Source of the DNA: Candidatus Kryptoniota bacterium
GTDB taxonomy: Bacteria > Bacteroidota > Ignavibacteria > Kryptoniales > JAKASW01
NCBI GenBank assembly: GCA_024641705.1
Contig: JAHECO010000019.1
Location: 1-64,000 of the forward strand
Direction of reading: 5' to 3'
Length of the DNA stretch: 64,000 bases
Notes under the pieces: model-generated
The model's database searches: none
Told to the model about the DNA's origin: nothing
Seen by the model: only the letters and a program-made list of their open reading frames with translations
Program-made: the position numbers and the translations under genes
In this document: positions 34,303 to 42,957 of the stretch, piece after piece
Numbering within the stretch: position 1 is the stretch's first letter
How the letters are laid out: the number at the start of each line of letters is the position of its first letter

Positions 34303-35298
34303 TCACGTCTTCCTTATCTTTCTCGAGATCAGATTACTGTGTGTGGCCAGAAGTTCTTCCTCGGGGTAAGTTGAATATCTTTCGGAGAGTCTGATCGAGT
34401 GCAGTTGCTCTACTGTGCCCACCCTGTCTCTACGTTCAATCACTTCGAAACCCGAGTCTCCGAGCATTCTTTCGAAATCCGAGATCCTCAACCTGTTTTG
34501 AGGTTGTATGGAATTGTCAATCAACCTCCATTGGCCATCGGTAAATTTCAGGAAATTGAAGTTGGTAATGGTCTTGTCGAGGTGGGCAAAATGATCGCTC
34601 ATGTCGATATTGTGCGACATTACTCCCAGCGGGTGGAGTGTCCTGTTGAACTCACGAAAGATTCGACGGAGGACATCCGGGTAGATATGTTCAAGCGTGT
34701 TGTTTGAGTGGATGAGGGAGAAAGAGTTGGCAGGAAAATCTGTCGAGCTCGCGTCGCCGACCACAAGGTGAATACCCATTTCGCTCATCATATCAGATGA
34801 GTTCAAGTTACGGCTCGCTAGATCCCTGGCGTTATTCAGGCGTGCTTCGTCGACATTCGGAAGGAAGGTTGAAAGCCTCCCTGTCATACTGTAGTCCGAA
34901 TAACGATTTATTGCCGCGATGATAGAGTCCCTTGAAATCAGTGGCGAAATATCAATAGAAACAACGGTCGAGAAACCGCTGAGATAGAGGCCGATAGGCA
35001 CGACAGGATACCAGCCCGTTCCGATCTCCAGGGAGCTGTCCTTCTCTGTACGCGCATACTTCTCGAAGGCGGCCACATGGCTCCCGCAATGAGTTAGCTT
35101 GTCTTCAAACAGTTCATCCGTCAGGTGCGCGCCCTTCGTCACATACTTCTGAAAGAAATAGTTCAGGCGATGCCTGTAGGGCATGACCGAAATCGTCTTT
35201 TGCACTGCCGCCTTGAGAATCCAGCGCGTCATCGTCCGATAAGGCTCTCTGGTCGTCTCGTAGCACAAAAGCGAGCTTCCGGAATACGCCAATCCCAT
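34303..35298 (-). CDS. SAM-dependent methyltransferase of the polysaccharide locus
   Basis: About 331 residues from the ATG at 35298. Motif I reads SLEIGTGWYPVVPIGL, the acidic loop is VVSIDIS, and SNNTLEHIYP with LHPLGVMSHNID gives the later motifs. The N-terminal 70 residues look like an accessory region of a glycan-modifying methyltransferase. The start at 35298 is chosen because AGGAAGAG lies 9 bases upstream, inside the end of the previous gene, and the longer frame would overlap that gene by 104 bases. It probably methylates a sugar of the surface polysaccharide; the acceptor is unknown. Confidence 0.8.
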   Translation of the reverse strand: MGLAYSGSSLLCYETTREPYRTMTRWILKAAVQKTISVMPYRHRLNYFFQKYVTKGAHLTDELFEDKLTHCGSHVAAFEKYARTEKDSSLEIGTGWYPVVPIGLYLSGFSTVVSIDISPLISRDSIIAAINRYSDYSMTGRLSTFLPNVDEARLNNARDLASRNLNSSDMMSEMGIHLVVGDASSTDFPANSFSLIHSNNTLEHIYPDVLRRIFREFNRTLHPLGVMSHNIDMSDHFAHLDKTITNFNFLKFTDGQWRLIDNSIQPQNRLRISDFERMLGDSGFEVIERRDRVGTVEQLHSIRLSERYSTYPEEELLATHSNLISRKIRKT

Positions 35299-35302
35299 TC
35301 GC

Positions 35303-35977
35303 TCAACACTCTTCCTGGTCCTTCCTCGCAACTCCAAAAATACTCCAGCCAAACAGATTCCAGAATGAATAGACGATAGGGGCTCTCTGGCCTGATAAAA
35401 ATCCAAAGACTATCTTGCCGATGTCGAATGGCAGTTTCATGAAATTGCGGACCGACGCTACCCTGACAACATGCAATCCACATCCTTGATAGAGAAACAC
35501 GAACAAGCCCTGTTTCGACCAAGGTTTTGAATGTGTTGGATCATCATAGAAATTGAACGGATGAAGCTGATCTCTCCGGAATCCAAAGGAGGGCACGAGG
35601 GTGCTTGTCCAATTGGGTGTCTCCACGTAGACCATTCCACCTGTTTTCAGTACTCTTCCAATTTCCTTGCCAACTCTGAAAGGATGGGTCAAATGTTCAA
35701 TGACATGAGTGAATACGATCGCGTCGAAAGTCTCATCTGGATACGGGAGATTCTCATTGTCGATATCAACGAAACTGTAACGATAAAACTCAGGCACACT
35801 TTCGGGAGGCAGCATGTCGACGCCGTAGAACTCGACTTCGGGCAGTATTTCTCTGACGAATTTTCCGTTCTGGCCGGTGCCACATCCAAGATCAAGGATA
35901 CGGGGGGAGCGCTCAAATTGCCTGCAGAATTTAGCTAACGGGCTGAATGACCTAAAGAGTCTACTCACATTGCGCAT
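35303..35977 (-). CDS. Class I SAM-dependent methyltransferase
   Basis: A 224-residue enzyme with motif I ILDLGCGTGQNGKFV, acidic loop FYGVDML, THVIEHLTHP (motif IV region) and LKTGGMVYVETPNW, the usual pattern of Methyltransf_11/23 proteins in O-antigen and capsule loci. The C-terminal 80 residues are rich in aromatics. The ATG has GGAG 7 bases upstream. It is followed at once by the second methyltransferase gene. Substrate unknown. Confidence 0.85.
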   Translation of the reverse strand: MRNVSRLFRSFSPLAKFCRQFERSPRILDLGCGTGQNGKFVREILPEVEFYGVDMLPPESVPEFYRYSFVDIDNENLPYPDETFDAIVFTHVIEHLTHPFRVGKEIGRVLKTGGMVYVETPNWTSTLVPSFGFRRDQLHPFNFYDDPTHSKPWSKQGLFVFLYQGCGLHVVRVASVRNFMKLPFDIGKIVFGFLSGQRAPIVYSFWNLFGWSIFGVARKDQEEC

Positions 35978-36220
35978 TCATTTTCTCCAGATAACGGATT
36001 GATCAAGCGCAGCCGCAGTTTTCGGATCCGCCGACGGAATAGCATTCCGGGAACCCGGTCGGCGACTCACCTCTGGGTCGAATACCTCCTGCGGAATGAT
36101 CGCTGTCGGGATCTTAGCGTTCCGAGAGAAAGACAATCGAGCGTAGTGTCTCCTGGAATCCCAATTCACTATTGACTCTCTCTCCTCGAATTCTAACATA
36201 CACCTGAATATGACAGACAT
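35978..36220 (-). CDS. Possible small ORF or gene remnant (80 codons)
   Basis: An 80-residue reading frame whose TGA is directly followed by the ATG of the methyltransferase gene. The protein is arginine- and proline-containing, without a recognisable motif, and no ribosome-binding site precedes its ATG. It may be the tail of a decayed gene. Confidence 0.2.
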   Translation of the reverse strand: MSVIFRCMLEFEERESIVNWDSRRHYARLSFSRNAKIPTAIIPQEVFDPEVSRRPGSRNAIPSADPKTAAALDQSVIWRK

Positions 36221-36256
36221 CTAAACCAAAAACCAATCCGAAGGAGACGACATTCC

Positions 36257-36266
36257 GATCACCTCC
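36257..36266 (-). promoter_or_regulatory. Perfect Shine-Dalgarno sequence in the operon gap
   Basis: On the minus strand the sequence is GGAGGTGATC, the full complement of the usual 16S rRNA 3' end. It is followed 3 bases later by an ATG that opens only ten codons. Such a strong site in front of almost nothing suggests a lost gene start or a regulatory ribosome-loading site. Confidence 0.5.
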
Positions 36267-36444
36267 GGGTTGACAAAATTGTTAAGAGTACCGTCTCAAC
36301 GGGAATACGGAGCACGTGTGTGACGGTATCCTTGAAATAAAATCTCGAGGCAACCGGTGAGCTGGTTAACCAGTTCATTACTAACAGATAAACGCGGAGG
36401 GAGCCAAATATGACCCGCCGTAGTACATCGTGCTTTAGTCCCAT
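36259..36444 (-). CDS. Possible small protein (61 residues)
   Basis: The 61-residue frame encodes a basic, hydrophobic, helical peptide (VIFGSLRVYLLVMNWLTSS early on, IPVETVLLTIL near the end). Its stop lies within the strong Shine-Dalgarno sequence at 36257-36266. I do not recognise it. It could be a real membrane-associated small protein or a fragment of a decayed gene; there is no convincing ribosome-binding site for it. Confidence 0.3.
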   Translation of the reverse strand: MGLKHDVLRRVIFGSLRVYLLVMNWLTSSPVASRFYFKDTVTHVLRIPVETVLLTILSTRR

Positions 36445-36515
36445 CCTGAGTCAGCCCTGTTTTCCATTGCGAATACAATGCCCAGCCCTAGCATCATGTC
36501 AAAGTAAGGGTTCAC

Positions 36516-37652
36516 TCACACCATCCGTCTCAGTAGAAGGTTAAGTCTGTCAGCGAAAGATTCCGGCGAAAAAAGCTTGGCGCGTTCAATTCCCATTGCG
36601 GACAATTCTTTAAGCAACCCGCGGTTTGTCCTCAATGCTTCAATGGCATTTGCCAACGCGCGGCTATCACCTTCCGGGAAGATGAGTCCCGCTTCTCCTA
36701 TAACCTCGGGGATCGCGCCTGAGGAAGAACCCACTACCGTTATCCCACAAGCCATTGCCTCGACCAAAACGCGGCCGAACTGCTCCTTCCACATTTTGGT
36801 CGTACGGGAAGGAAGGACCATAACGTTAAGCCGATTCATCACCTCACGAACTTGCGCCGAAGAGACCGCAGGCAGAAAGAGAACTTTTTCTTCCAACGAA
36901 ATACGTTTCGCGATTACCTTAAGCCTTTCTTCGTCCGGCCCGCTCCCTACAATCACCAACCTCACGGAAGGATCGACTAGTTTCATGGCGTACAGGAGCG
37001 TGTCGATCCCTTTCATTTCCAGCAGTCTACCGATATAACCGACGACAAACAAATCCGCCGGTAGATTCCCCAATTCCTTTAGGGGCGGTTCGGCATTCCC
37101 TTCAGGTACGCGTAAAGTGACGCCATAGTAAAGCTTCTCCACTCGGTTCGGAAAAGCAGCGCTGTAATACTCCGTTCCCTCTTCGTTTGCGGTAAGAAGC
37201 AAGTCGGCCTGCGTCATCACGAACTCAAATACAAGTCTGTAGAACCACGATGGCCTGTACCAGAAGTGATGCCCCTTGGCCAGATTGTCCCATGTAATAA
37301 ACACGAGGCGGGATCTTCTGGCGAATATCAACCGAAAGACGGCCGTTTGGAGTGCGAACAGGCTGAATGGCTCTTCGTAGCACATGATGATTTCCGGTCT
37401 GAAGGAGCGTATTACCCGACTATATCCCCTGGTAAAGAATGCCCGGTTTTCCTTTCCCGGCCAATGGACCGGCAAAGAAACGATCGGGAAATTCTCGACC
37501 GACCTTTTATCGAATTGTAACCGCCTGAAATTCTCAATCCATATTGCCGGACTGACCCCCAACATTTCCACTCCAGGTTTCGCGGCCAGCAATCGCCACT
37601 TCTGGTGATTAATGGGATCCACCAGATTCTGGTCAACCAGCAGGATCTTCAT
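36516..37652 (-). CDS. Glycosyltransferase family 4 protein
   Basis: A 378-residue GT-B enzyme. Donor-domain features are FVVGYIGRLLEMKGIDTLLYAM, RLVIVGSGPDEERLK, LFLPAVSSAQVREVMN and FGRVLVEAMACGITVVGS, which has the EX7E-type glutamates. The N-terminal half includes IIMCYEEPFSLFALQ. It overlaps the wzx gene by four bases and should add a sugar to the repeat unit. Sugar specificity is not readable. Confidence 0.88.
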   Translation of the reverse strand: MKILLVDQNLVDPINHQKWRLLAAKPGVEMLGVSPAIWIENFRRLQFDKRSVENFPIVSLPVHWPGKENRAFFTRGYSRVIRSFRPEIIMCYEEPFSLFALQTAVFRLIFARRSRLVFITWDNLAKGHHFWYRPSWFYRLVFEFVMTQADLLLTANEEGTEYYSAAFPNRVEKLYYGVTLRVPEGNAEPPLKELGNLPADLFVVGYIGRLLEMKGIDTLLYAMKLVDPSVRLVIVGSGPDEERLKVIAKRISLEEKVLFLPAVSSAQVREVMNRLNVMVLPSRTTKMWKEQFGRVLVEAMACGITVVGSSSGAIPEVIGEAGLIFPEGDSRALANAIEALRTNRGLLKELSAMGIERAKLFSPESFADRLNLLLRRMV

Positions 37653-39151
37653 ACACTGAGCCTCAAAACTTTCCGAACGTCGGCATATGTGATCAGTCTG
37701 AGTCCAAAGAAGCCTCCGAAAAGAATCAGAAGCACGGCGACGATTTCAACGGGAAGATTCTCATGCGGCAAAACCGTCGCCATCGCAATTTCGGCTAAAG
37801 CGGGCGGAACCAATGCCCTGAAAAAAGTCCCAGCCAAACCGACGACATTCACGTAGTCTCTGACCACGAAAAGATTGCACAGGACAAGGATCGTCTCGGT
37901 GAGCACTGTGATTATTGCCGCCCCCTCGACACCCATAGATTTGATGAGGAAGTAGTTCAAAGCGATATTCAGCAGCGTGACGAGAAGGACAAAAATGTTT
38001 GACGTTCTTTGGCGATCCAGCGCGGCCACGAGGCTGCCGGCGGCGAAATTGATGCTGATAGGGATCATTGTCAAAGCCAACAGACCAACCGAGGTGATAG
38101 CGGGTGCGTATCCTGATCCAAAAAAGAGCAGGGTTATCGAGTTGCGGAAAATAAGGATAGATGATGAAATCAGCACACTGAGAAAAAGGAGGACGCGGGC
38201 TGCCTCCGAAATCACATGTCTGACCTGCTCTTTGTTATCCCTCATTCTGGAAATGACTGGATATATCGGCGCGACAATGATCGTGGGCACGAGCATGAAT
38301 GATTCGACCAGCTTGTAGCCTGCGTTGTAATAACCGACTAACTCCTCTCTTCCCGTAATCGCCTCCAGCATGAGCGTTCCAGACCTGAAATAGATTATCG
38401 TAAAGAGATTCAGGACAGCGAAGGGCAGCGCAGGTTTGAGAATCTCGGTCCAGAGATAAGAGGCGCTGAGCTTAAACCTTGGGACCCCTATTTTGCGCAA
38501 AAGGAGACTGAAGGTCACAATACTCGCGATAGTGTAAGCCACGACGTAAGCCGCCATGTACTCCTCGACGCCCTGACGCGCAAGGAGAATGCCGCCGCAA
38601 AGAATAATCACTGCCCCTTTCTCCAGGACCATCGAGACGGCCTCGTACTTTAACACTTCGAATGCTCTGAAGACCGATCTGAAGTGGAGCAGGAAGGAAT
38701 TTGCCAGACTGTAGAAAGATGCAAGGGATACAAGGATTACTATTTCTCTCTGCATCTTCAACATCAAGGCAGCGCTGACGGCAAAGATGATGCTGAGGAC
38801 ACCCGAAAACAATTTCGCCGAAAGTGAATGCGATAGAAAACTCCTGTATTCACCGGTCCTTGTCGATAATTCCCGAACGGTCAGCGTGTCCACGCCACCT
38901 TCAAAAATCACTGAAGCGACCGAGACGAAGGAAATCGCTAACATGAATTCACCAAATCCTGCCGCGCCAAGGATTCGCGCCGTCAATAGTATCAGAACAA
39001 ACCATAACGGTTTAACTATGATATTTCCGGCGACAAGCCAGGTGATGTTGCTGAGGATGGTTTGCTTCTTTATTTCTCCACCTCTTCCCTCTGAGGAGAA
39101 AATCGATACAATAGAACGAAGGCGGGATTTCAAATCAATCTTGTCGTTCAC
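37649..39151 (-). CDS. wzx: Polysaccharide flippase, Wzx type
   Basis: A 500-residue integral membrane protein with about 12 to 14 predicted spans and the MATE/MOP-superfamily opening (TILSNITWLVAGNIIVKPLWFV, about 28-49). The pattern of paired spans, LIRR-like loops and a C-terminal GLRLITYADVRKVL segment is typical of Wzx/RfbX exporters. It should flip lipid-linked repeat units across the inner membrane, with the Wzz and Wzy-like proteins encoded just upstream. It overlaps the GT4 gene downstream by four bases. Confidence 0.87.
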   Translation of the reverse strand: MNDKIDLKSRLRSIVSIFSSEGRGGEIKKQTILSNITWLVAGNIIVKPLWFVLILLTARILGAAGFGEFMLAISFVSVASVIFEGGVDTLTVRELSTRTGEYRSFLSHSLSAKLFSGVLSIIFAVSAALMLKMQREIVILVSLASFYSLANSFLLHFRSVFRAFEVLKYEAVSMVLEKGAVIILCGGILLARQGVEEYMAAYVVAYTIASIVTFSLLLRKIGVPRFKLSASYLWTEILKPALPFAVLNLFTIIYFRSGTLMLEAITGREELVGYYNAGYKLVESFMLVPTIIVAPIYPVISRMRDNKEQVRHVISEAARVLLFLSVLISSSILIFRNSITLLFFGSGYAPAITSVGLLALTMIPISINFAAGSLVAALDRQRTSNIFVLLVTLLNIALNYFLIKSMGVEGAAIITVLTETILVLCNLFVVRDYVNVVGLAGTFFRALVPPALAEIAMATVLPHENLPVEIVAVLLILFGGFFGLRLITYADVRKVLRLSV

Positions 39152-39223
39152 ATTTGGTTTTCAAGATACTCTCGTGATTGGGGACAATTTTTCCGTAATT
39201 CATGAACGCTGCAGCTTGAAGCG

Positions 39224-40540
39224 TCATGAGAAGCTCGACATCTCCGCTCTTTGCGGCGAACCCTCACTCCGTTTTGCTGTGCCCGACGAAATTCCCCACA
39301 TGACCGTCAGTATCAAGATAGCTACCCTGTCGTAATATTGCGGGGACGTGAAGTTCACAATCAGCATCGCACACATGATAGATGCAAACGACAACAGTAA
39401 AATCTTAGCTGTTTCATCATCCTGCTTTCTGGCTGTCACAAAAGTCTTTCTGAGCATGTGAAAATAGAAATATAGATACAGCACAACTCCAACGAGCCCG
39501 AATTTGAAAAGCAGGAACAAGTTGCCATTATGGACATACCATGTGGTCAAAGTCTCATACGTAATGGGATTGAAGAATGAAAACTCCGCTCCCATGCCGT
39601 ATCCTATCACGGGGCTGAGAACCGAACTCTTCAGGACAACCGCTGACTCGGCCAGACGGCTCTGCAGGGAAAGATCATTGCCCCCCAGAGCGGCTATCCT
39701 AGCGCCCAGCCCTTCAATCAAGTCTACAAATACCCTCGGAAACACAATGGCCGCGACGACCGCGACCGTAATCAGGCTAACCATCCCGAGGTTCACGACT
39801 CGCCTGCGTGGCACTCCCTTCAGGATGAAGACGAGCAAGATCAAGCCGATGGCCGTAGCCCCCCAATATCCTCTCGAAAATGTGAGCACCAGCGCAATAG
39901 AGCTGATCGCGATGAGCGTTACGATGAGGGTAAGATTATATTTCTTCGCCGCTACGAATCCGAACATGATGATAATTGAAGTCATCATCAGAGGCTCGCC
40001 CAGGTTTTCGCGCTTCCCTATGATCTGCCAGAAATAGTGAGCTATGGCCATCGACAGCCTGTACTGGACAATGTCGAAGACGGCAACAGACATGCAGACG
40101 GCCAGGAGCGCGACGACAATGTTCTTCTCATCGTTTTCGGCCACATAGTCCCTGAGGGGGAAGTACATCAAGTAAGGAATGAAGAGGGCAAATTCCCTGA
40201 TGCCTTTCACGGAGGAAAAGCCGTAGAATGAAGCCCAACCGACACTGAGCAAGGCGAGTACAAGAAATGCAATCATCGCCAGCTCGGCCAAATTGTCTAT
40301 GATTTTTTTCGATGAGACAATCTGCTTCGCGAACCACCAGAACAATCCCGGGAAGAACAACAGTGAGTACGCGACCGCCTGATAGACCGTGGTATCCGCA
40401 CCACGTTTATGCAGGAATAGAATCAGGTGTGAAAGGATCGCCACGATGAGCCAGGCTTCAGTCGATTTGACTGCAAACCACAGGAGAAGCAGCCCCAGGA
40501 CTCCTGCGAGAGCTAGCGTGACGATATTCAGGTGAACCAT
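39224..40540 (-). CDS. O-antigen ligase/polymerase family membrane protein
   Basis: A 438-residue protein with about 11 spans and one large periplasmic loop near residues 285-345, the Wzy_C/WaaL pattern. The text KGIREFALFIPYLMYF before the mid-span block and FSRGYWGATAIGLIL are typical, and YGMGAEFSFFNP with TTWYVHNGNLFLLFKFGLVG carries the conserved histidine of the loop (H in YVHN). Either a polymerase (Wzy) or a ligase (WaaL) role is possible; the neighbours wzz and wzx favour polymerase. It lies between wzz and wzx, with short gaps on both sides. Confidence 0.83.
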   Translation of the reverse strand: MVHLNIVTLALAGVLGLLLLWFAVKSTEAWLIVAILSHLILFLHKRGADTTVYQAVAYSLLFFPGLFWWFAKQIVSSKKIIDNLAELAMIAFLVLALLSVGWASFYGFSSVKGIREFALFIPYLMYFPLRDYVAENDEKNIVVALLAVCMSVAVFDIVQYRLSMAIAHYFWQIIGKRENLGEPLMMTSIIIMFGFVAAKKYNLTLIVTLIAISSIALVLTFSRGYWGATAIGLILLVFILKGVPRRRVVNLGMVSLITVAVVAAIVFPRVFVDLIEGLGARIAALGGNDLSLQSRLAESAVVLKSSVLSPVIGYGMGAEFSFFNPITYETLTTWYVHNGNLFLLFKFGLVGVVLYLYFYFHMLRKTFVTARKQDDETAKILLLSFASIMCAMLIVNFTSPQYYDRVAILILTVMWGISSGTAKRSEGSPQRAEMSSFS

Positions 40541-40549
40541 CGTAAAATA

Positions 40550-41806
40550 TCAGACCTTCAAATCATTTGACTGAAGGAAACCGGGGTTCAACTTTCCGAT
40601 CCACTTAATTGCGAATTCATGATACTTCTTTTGGAGTGATTCGGCGGCATGATCCTTCTTCATTCCGCCCACGAGGAAAAGTATAAAGACTGCAGACAAT
40701 ACGAACCCCAGTACCATGGCCGATAGCACTATCAGGGCCCGCATCGGCCTCACCTTCTTCTCCGGCGGAGCAGCACGGTCAAGGACCAACACCGTCGGAG
40801 TCTCGCGCGCTTCTTCAAGTTTTGCCTGTTCGTACAACGGGTAAATCAGCTCCAGAAGCTTCGACTGAATCTCCACTTCCCTGTAGAGATCGACATAGCG
40901 CATCGCCCTGCTCGGCATCTCTTTGAATGGAAGCAGCACTCCGGAATTGTCGCCTCCGACCATATCCTTCCCTGTTCTCATGTCGGCAATCTTTTGTTTC
41001 AGGGCCTCGATTTGCTGCGTGAGGGTCACGACCTCCGGAGATTCTGCACTGAACTGCTTCTGAAGCGCAGAAAGTTTCACCTGGGCAAGGATTAACTGTG
41101 ACTCCAAATCAGCCCCGGCCAGAACCGATGCCTTCGCCTGATCGGGCAATGAAAAGAGCCCGTACCTTTGCTGGAAAACCTTCATGCTGTCTTCTGCGCT
41201 TTCGAGGTCGGCAAGGTTTTTCGAATAGCGAGCCTCGATTACCATCCTGAGGTTTCTTGCGTCTTCCGAAGAGAGGTTTCCGTTAATCTCATTTAGGACG
41301 GATACGAAGTAATTAGCCATCGCAGCAGCGCGAACCGGACTCTCATCCAGGACTTTCACAACTACCGCGCCAAATTTGTCAATTTCGAAATCGGTATTGT
41401 CACGCAGTTTCTTCACCGTCTTGTCCATAGAGGAGTCGCCGATGGAGTAGACCTTCATAAGGTTAAACTTCCTGACTACCTTAACCATCGCATCACGGCT
41501 GTTCAGGATCGCGAGGTAACTGAAACCCGAGCCTATCTGTGTTTCACTTCCTCCGACCAGAGGCGCAAACTGCTTCGCCAGGCTGGAGACCGCCGAGCCG
41601 GCCCCGCCCCCCAACATGCTCAGCATGGCGCTCTTCTGGGACGGCAATACCGAGGCAACTCCCTGATACTCCTTCGGCAGAACAAGCGCCAGGACTATAC
41701 CCAGCACGACAAAAACGGCCGTGACGATCAGGATAAACTTCCTCCAGGCGTAACAAAGCTCGAAAAACTCCCAGGATGCAGATCTCTTCTCTTCTTTACC
41801 GTTCAC
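40550..41806 (-). CDS. wzz: Chain-length determinant (Wzz/PCP-type) protein
   Basis: A 418-residue protein with an N-terminal span (about 27-48), a long periplasmic coiled-coil region and a C-terminal span (about 362-384), the Wzz plan. The text VLPKEYQGVASVLPS after the first span and APPEKKVRPMRALIVLSAMVLGF before the last are conserved in polysaccharide co-polymerases. No tyrosine-kinase domain is attached. It controls polymer length together with the polymerase. Its start overlaps wecB by four bases. Confidence 0.88.
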   Translation of the reverse strand: MNGKEEKRSASWEFFELCYAWRKFILIVTAVFVVLGIVLALVLPKEYQGVASVLPSQKSAMLSMLGGGAGSAVSSLAKQFAPLVGGSETQIGSGFSYLAILNSRDAMVKVVRKFNLMKVYSIGDSSMDKTVKKLRDNTDFEIDKFGAVVVKVLDESPVRAAAMANYFVSVLNEINGNLSSEDARNLRMVIEARYSKNLADLESAEDSMKVFQQRYGLFSLPDQAKASVLAGADLESQLILAQVKLSALQKQFSAESPEVVTLTQQIEALKQKIADMRTGKDMVGGDNSGVLLPFKEMPSRAMRYVDLYREVEIQSKLLELIYPLYEQAKLEEARETPTVLVLDRAAPPEKKVRPMRALIVLSAMVLGFVLSAVFILFLVGGMKKDHAAESLQKKYHEFAIKWIGKLNPGFLQSNDLKV

Positions 41807-42957
41807 TTATCAGACTCCTCACTGTTTTTATTGCCTCCTACGGCCGGCACGGCTTCGGATGATTCCAACAGGATGTCCGCGATCCTCTCGGCCGCCTTTC
41901 CGTCCCAAAGTTCCGGGACCGAACTGACCTTCCATTTCCCCTCATGGCATTCTTTCGTAAGGGCGACGACTCTCTCCACATCGAGTCCCGCAAGTACGTT
42001 CGTCCCAATCGCTATCGTCGCGGGACGTTCGGTGTTTTCCCTCATCGTTATGCACGGAACGTTGAGGAAAGTCGTCTCCTCCTGGATCCCGCCCGAGTCG
42101 GTCAGAACGATCTTCGCATCCATCATCAGGTTCAGAAAATCCAGGTAACCCAGGGGATCAGATAGCACAAGGCCCTTCAACGAACCGAATTCGTCCGTAA
42201 GACCGTACTCCTCGATGCGCCTTCTCGTCCGTGGATGAATCGGGAAGATTATCTTGCCGAGCTTCTCGATTCCTTTGAATGTTCTCATGATCCTCGTAAG
42301 GTTCTCCTTGTCGTCGACATTCGCCGGGCGGTGAAGCGTAACCAGCGTATATCCCTGGCCTTTCACATTCAGCGCCTCCTTGATCCGGGAACGTCTGGCC
42401 TTCTCTCGATAGATCGTCAGCGAATCGATCATGACATCGCCGACTAGAAAGACTTTGCTGTCGTCTATCCCCTCATGTTTCAGGTTAACGACGCCGCTTT
42501 CCTCCGTGACGAAGAGGTAATCGCTGAGAACGTCCGTCACCATCCTGTTAAGCTCCTCAGGCATTGTCCTGTCGAAACTGCGCAGGCCCGCCTCCACATG
42601 AGCGACCGGGATCAGGAGTTTCGCCGCCGCAAGGCTGCAGGCCACGGTGGAGTTTACGTCACCCACGACGATAACCAGGTCGGGCTTCTCTTTCAACAAT
42701 ACCTTCTCGAACTCGACCATCACTTTCGCCGTCTGCTCCGCGTGCGAACCCGAACCCACGCCGAGGTAGACGTCCGGCCTCGGAAGCTCCAGGTCCTCGA
42801 AGAATACTTTGGACATGTTGGCGTCGTAATGCTGCCCGGTGTGGACTATCAAATGCTCAAGCGAGTCGATCCTGGAGAACGCTCTGTGCAAGGGGGCGAC
42901 TTTCATAAAGTTGGGGCGTGCCCCTACGACGCTGATGAACTTGAGCCTGCGGGTCAC
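41803..42957 (-). CDS. wecB: UDP-N-acetylglucosamine 2-epimerase (non-hydrolysing)
   Basis: A 384-residue enzyme of normal family length with VVGARPNFMKVAPL, IVHTGQHYD, VVGDVNSTVACSLAA, HVEAGLRSFDRTMPEE and LTDSGGIQEETTFL, all hallmark motifs. It interconverts UDP-GlcNAc and UDP-ManNAc. With the dehydrogenase encoded next to it, it supplies UDP-ManNAcA or a related uronic acid for the polysaccharide. The C-terminus continues about 15 residues beyond the usual end with a glutamate/serine-rich tail. Four-base overlaps link it to both neighbours. Confidence 0.95.
   Translation of the reverse strand: MTRRLKFISVVGARPNFMKVAPLHRAFSRIDSLEHLIVHTGQHYDANMSKVFFEDLELPRPDVYLGVGSGSHAEQTAKVMVEFEKVLLKEKPDLVIVVGDVNSTVACSLAAAKLLIPVAHVEAGLRSFDRTMPEELNRMVTDVLSDYLFVTEESGVVNLKHEGIDDSKVFLVGDVMIDSLTIYREKARRSRIKEALNVKGQGYTLVTLHRPANVDDKENLTRIMRTFKGIEKLGKIIFPIHPRTRRRIEEYGLTDEFGSLKGLVLSDPLGYLDFLNLMMDAKIVLTDSGGIQEETTFLNVPCITMRENTERPATIAIGTNVLAGLDVERVVALTKECHEGKWKVSSVPELWDGKAAERIADILLESSEAVPAVGGNKNSEESDK

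Larger units (their letters stand above)
35978..36515. other. 538-base gap in the polysaccharide operon
   Basis: This is the only long break in an otherwise overlapping minus-strand operon. It holds no recognisable gene. It contains a 26-codon GTG frame right after the upstream GT4 stop, a 61-codon frame, a ten-codon frame after a perfect Shine-Dalgarno sequence and the 80-codon frame next to the methyltransferase. Base composition is somewhat A/T-richer than in the flanks. No terminator and no promoter of the type seen elsewhere in the window was found. A decayed or deleted gene is the simplest reading. Confidence 0.5.
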
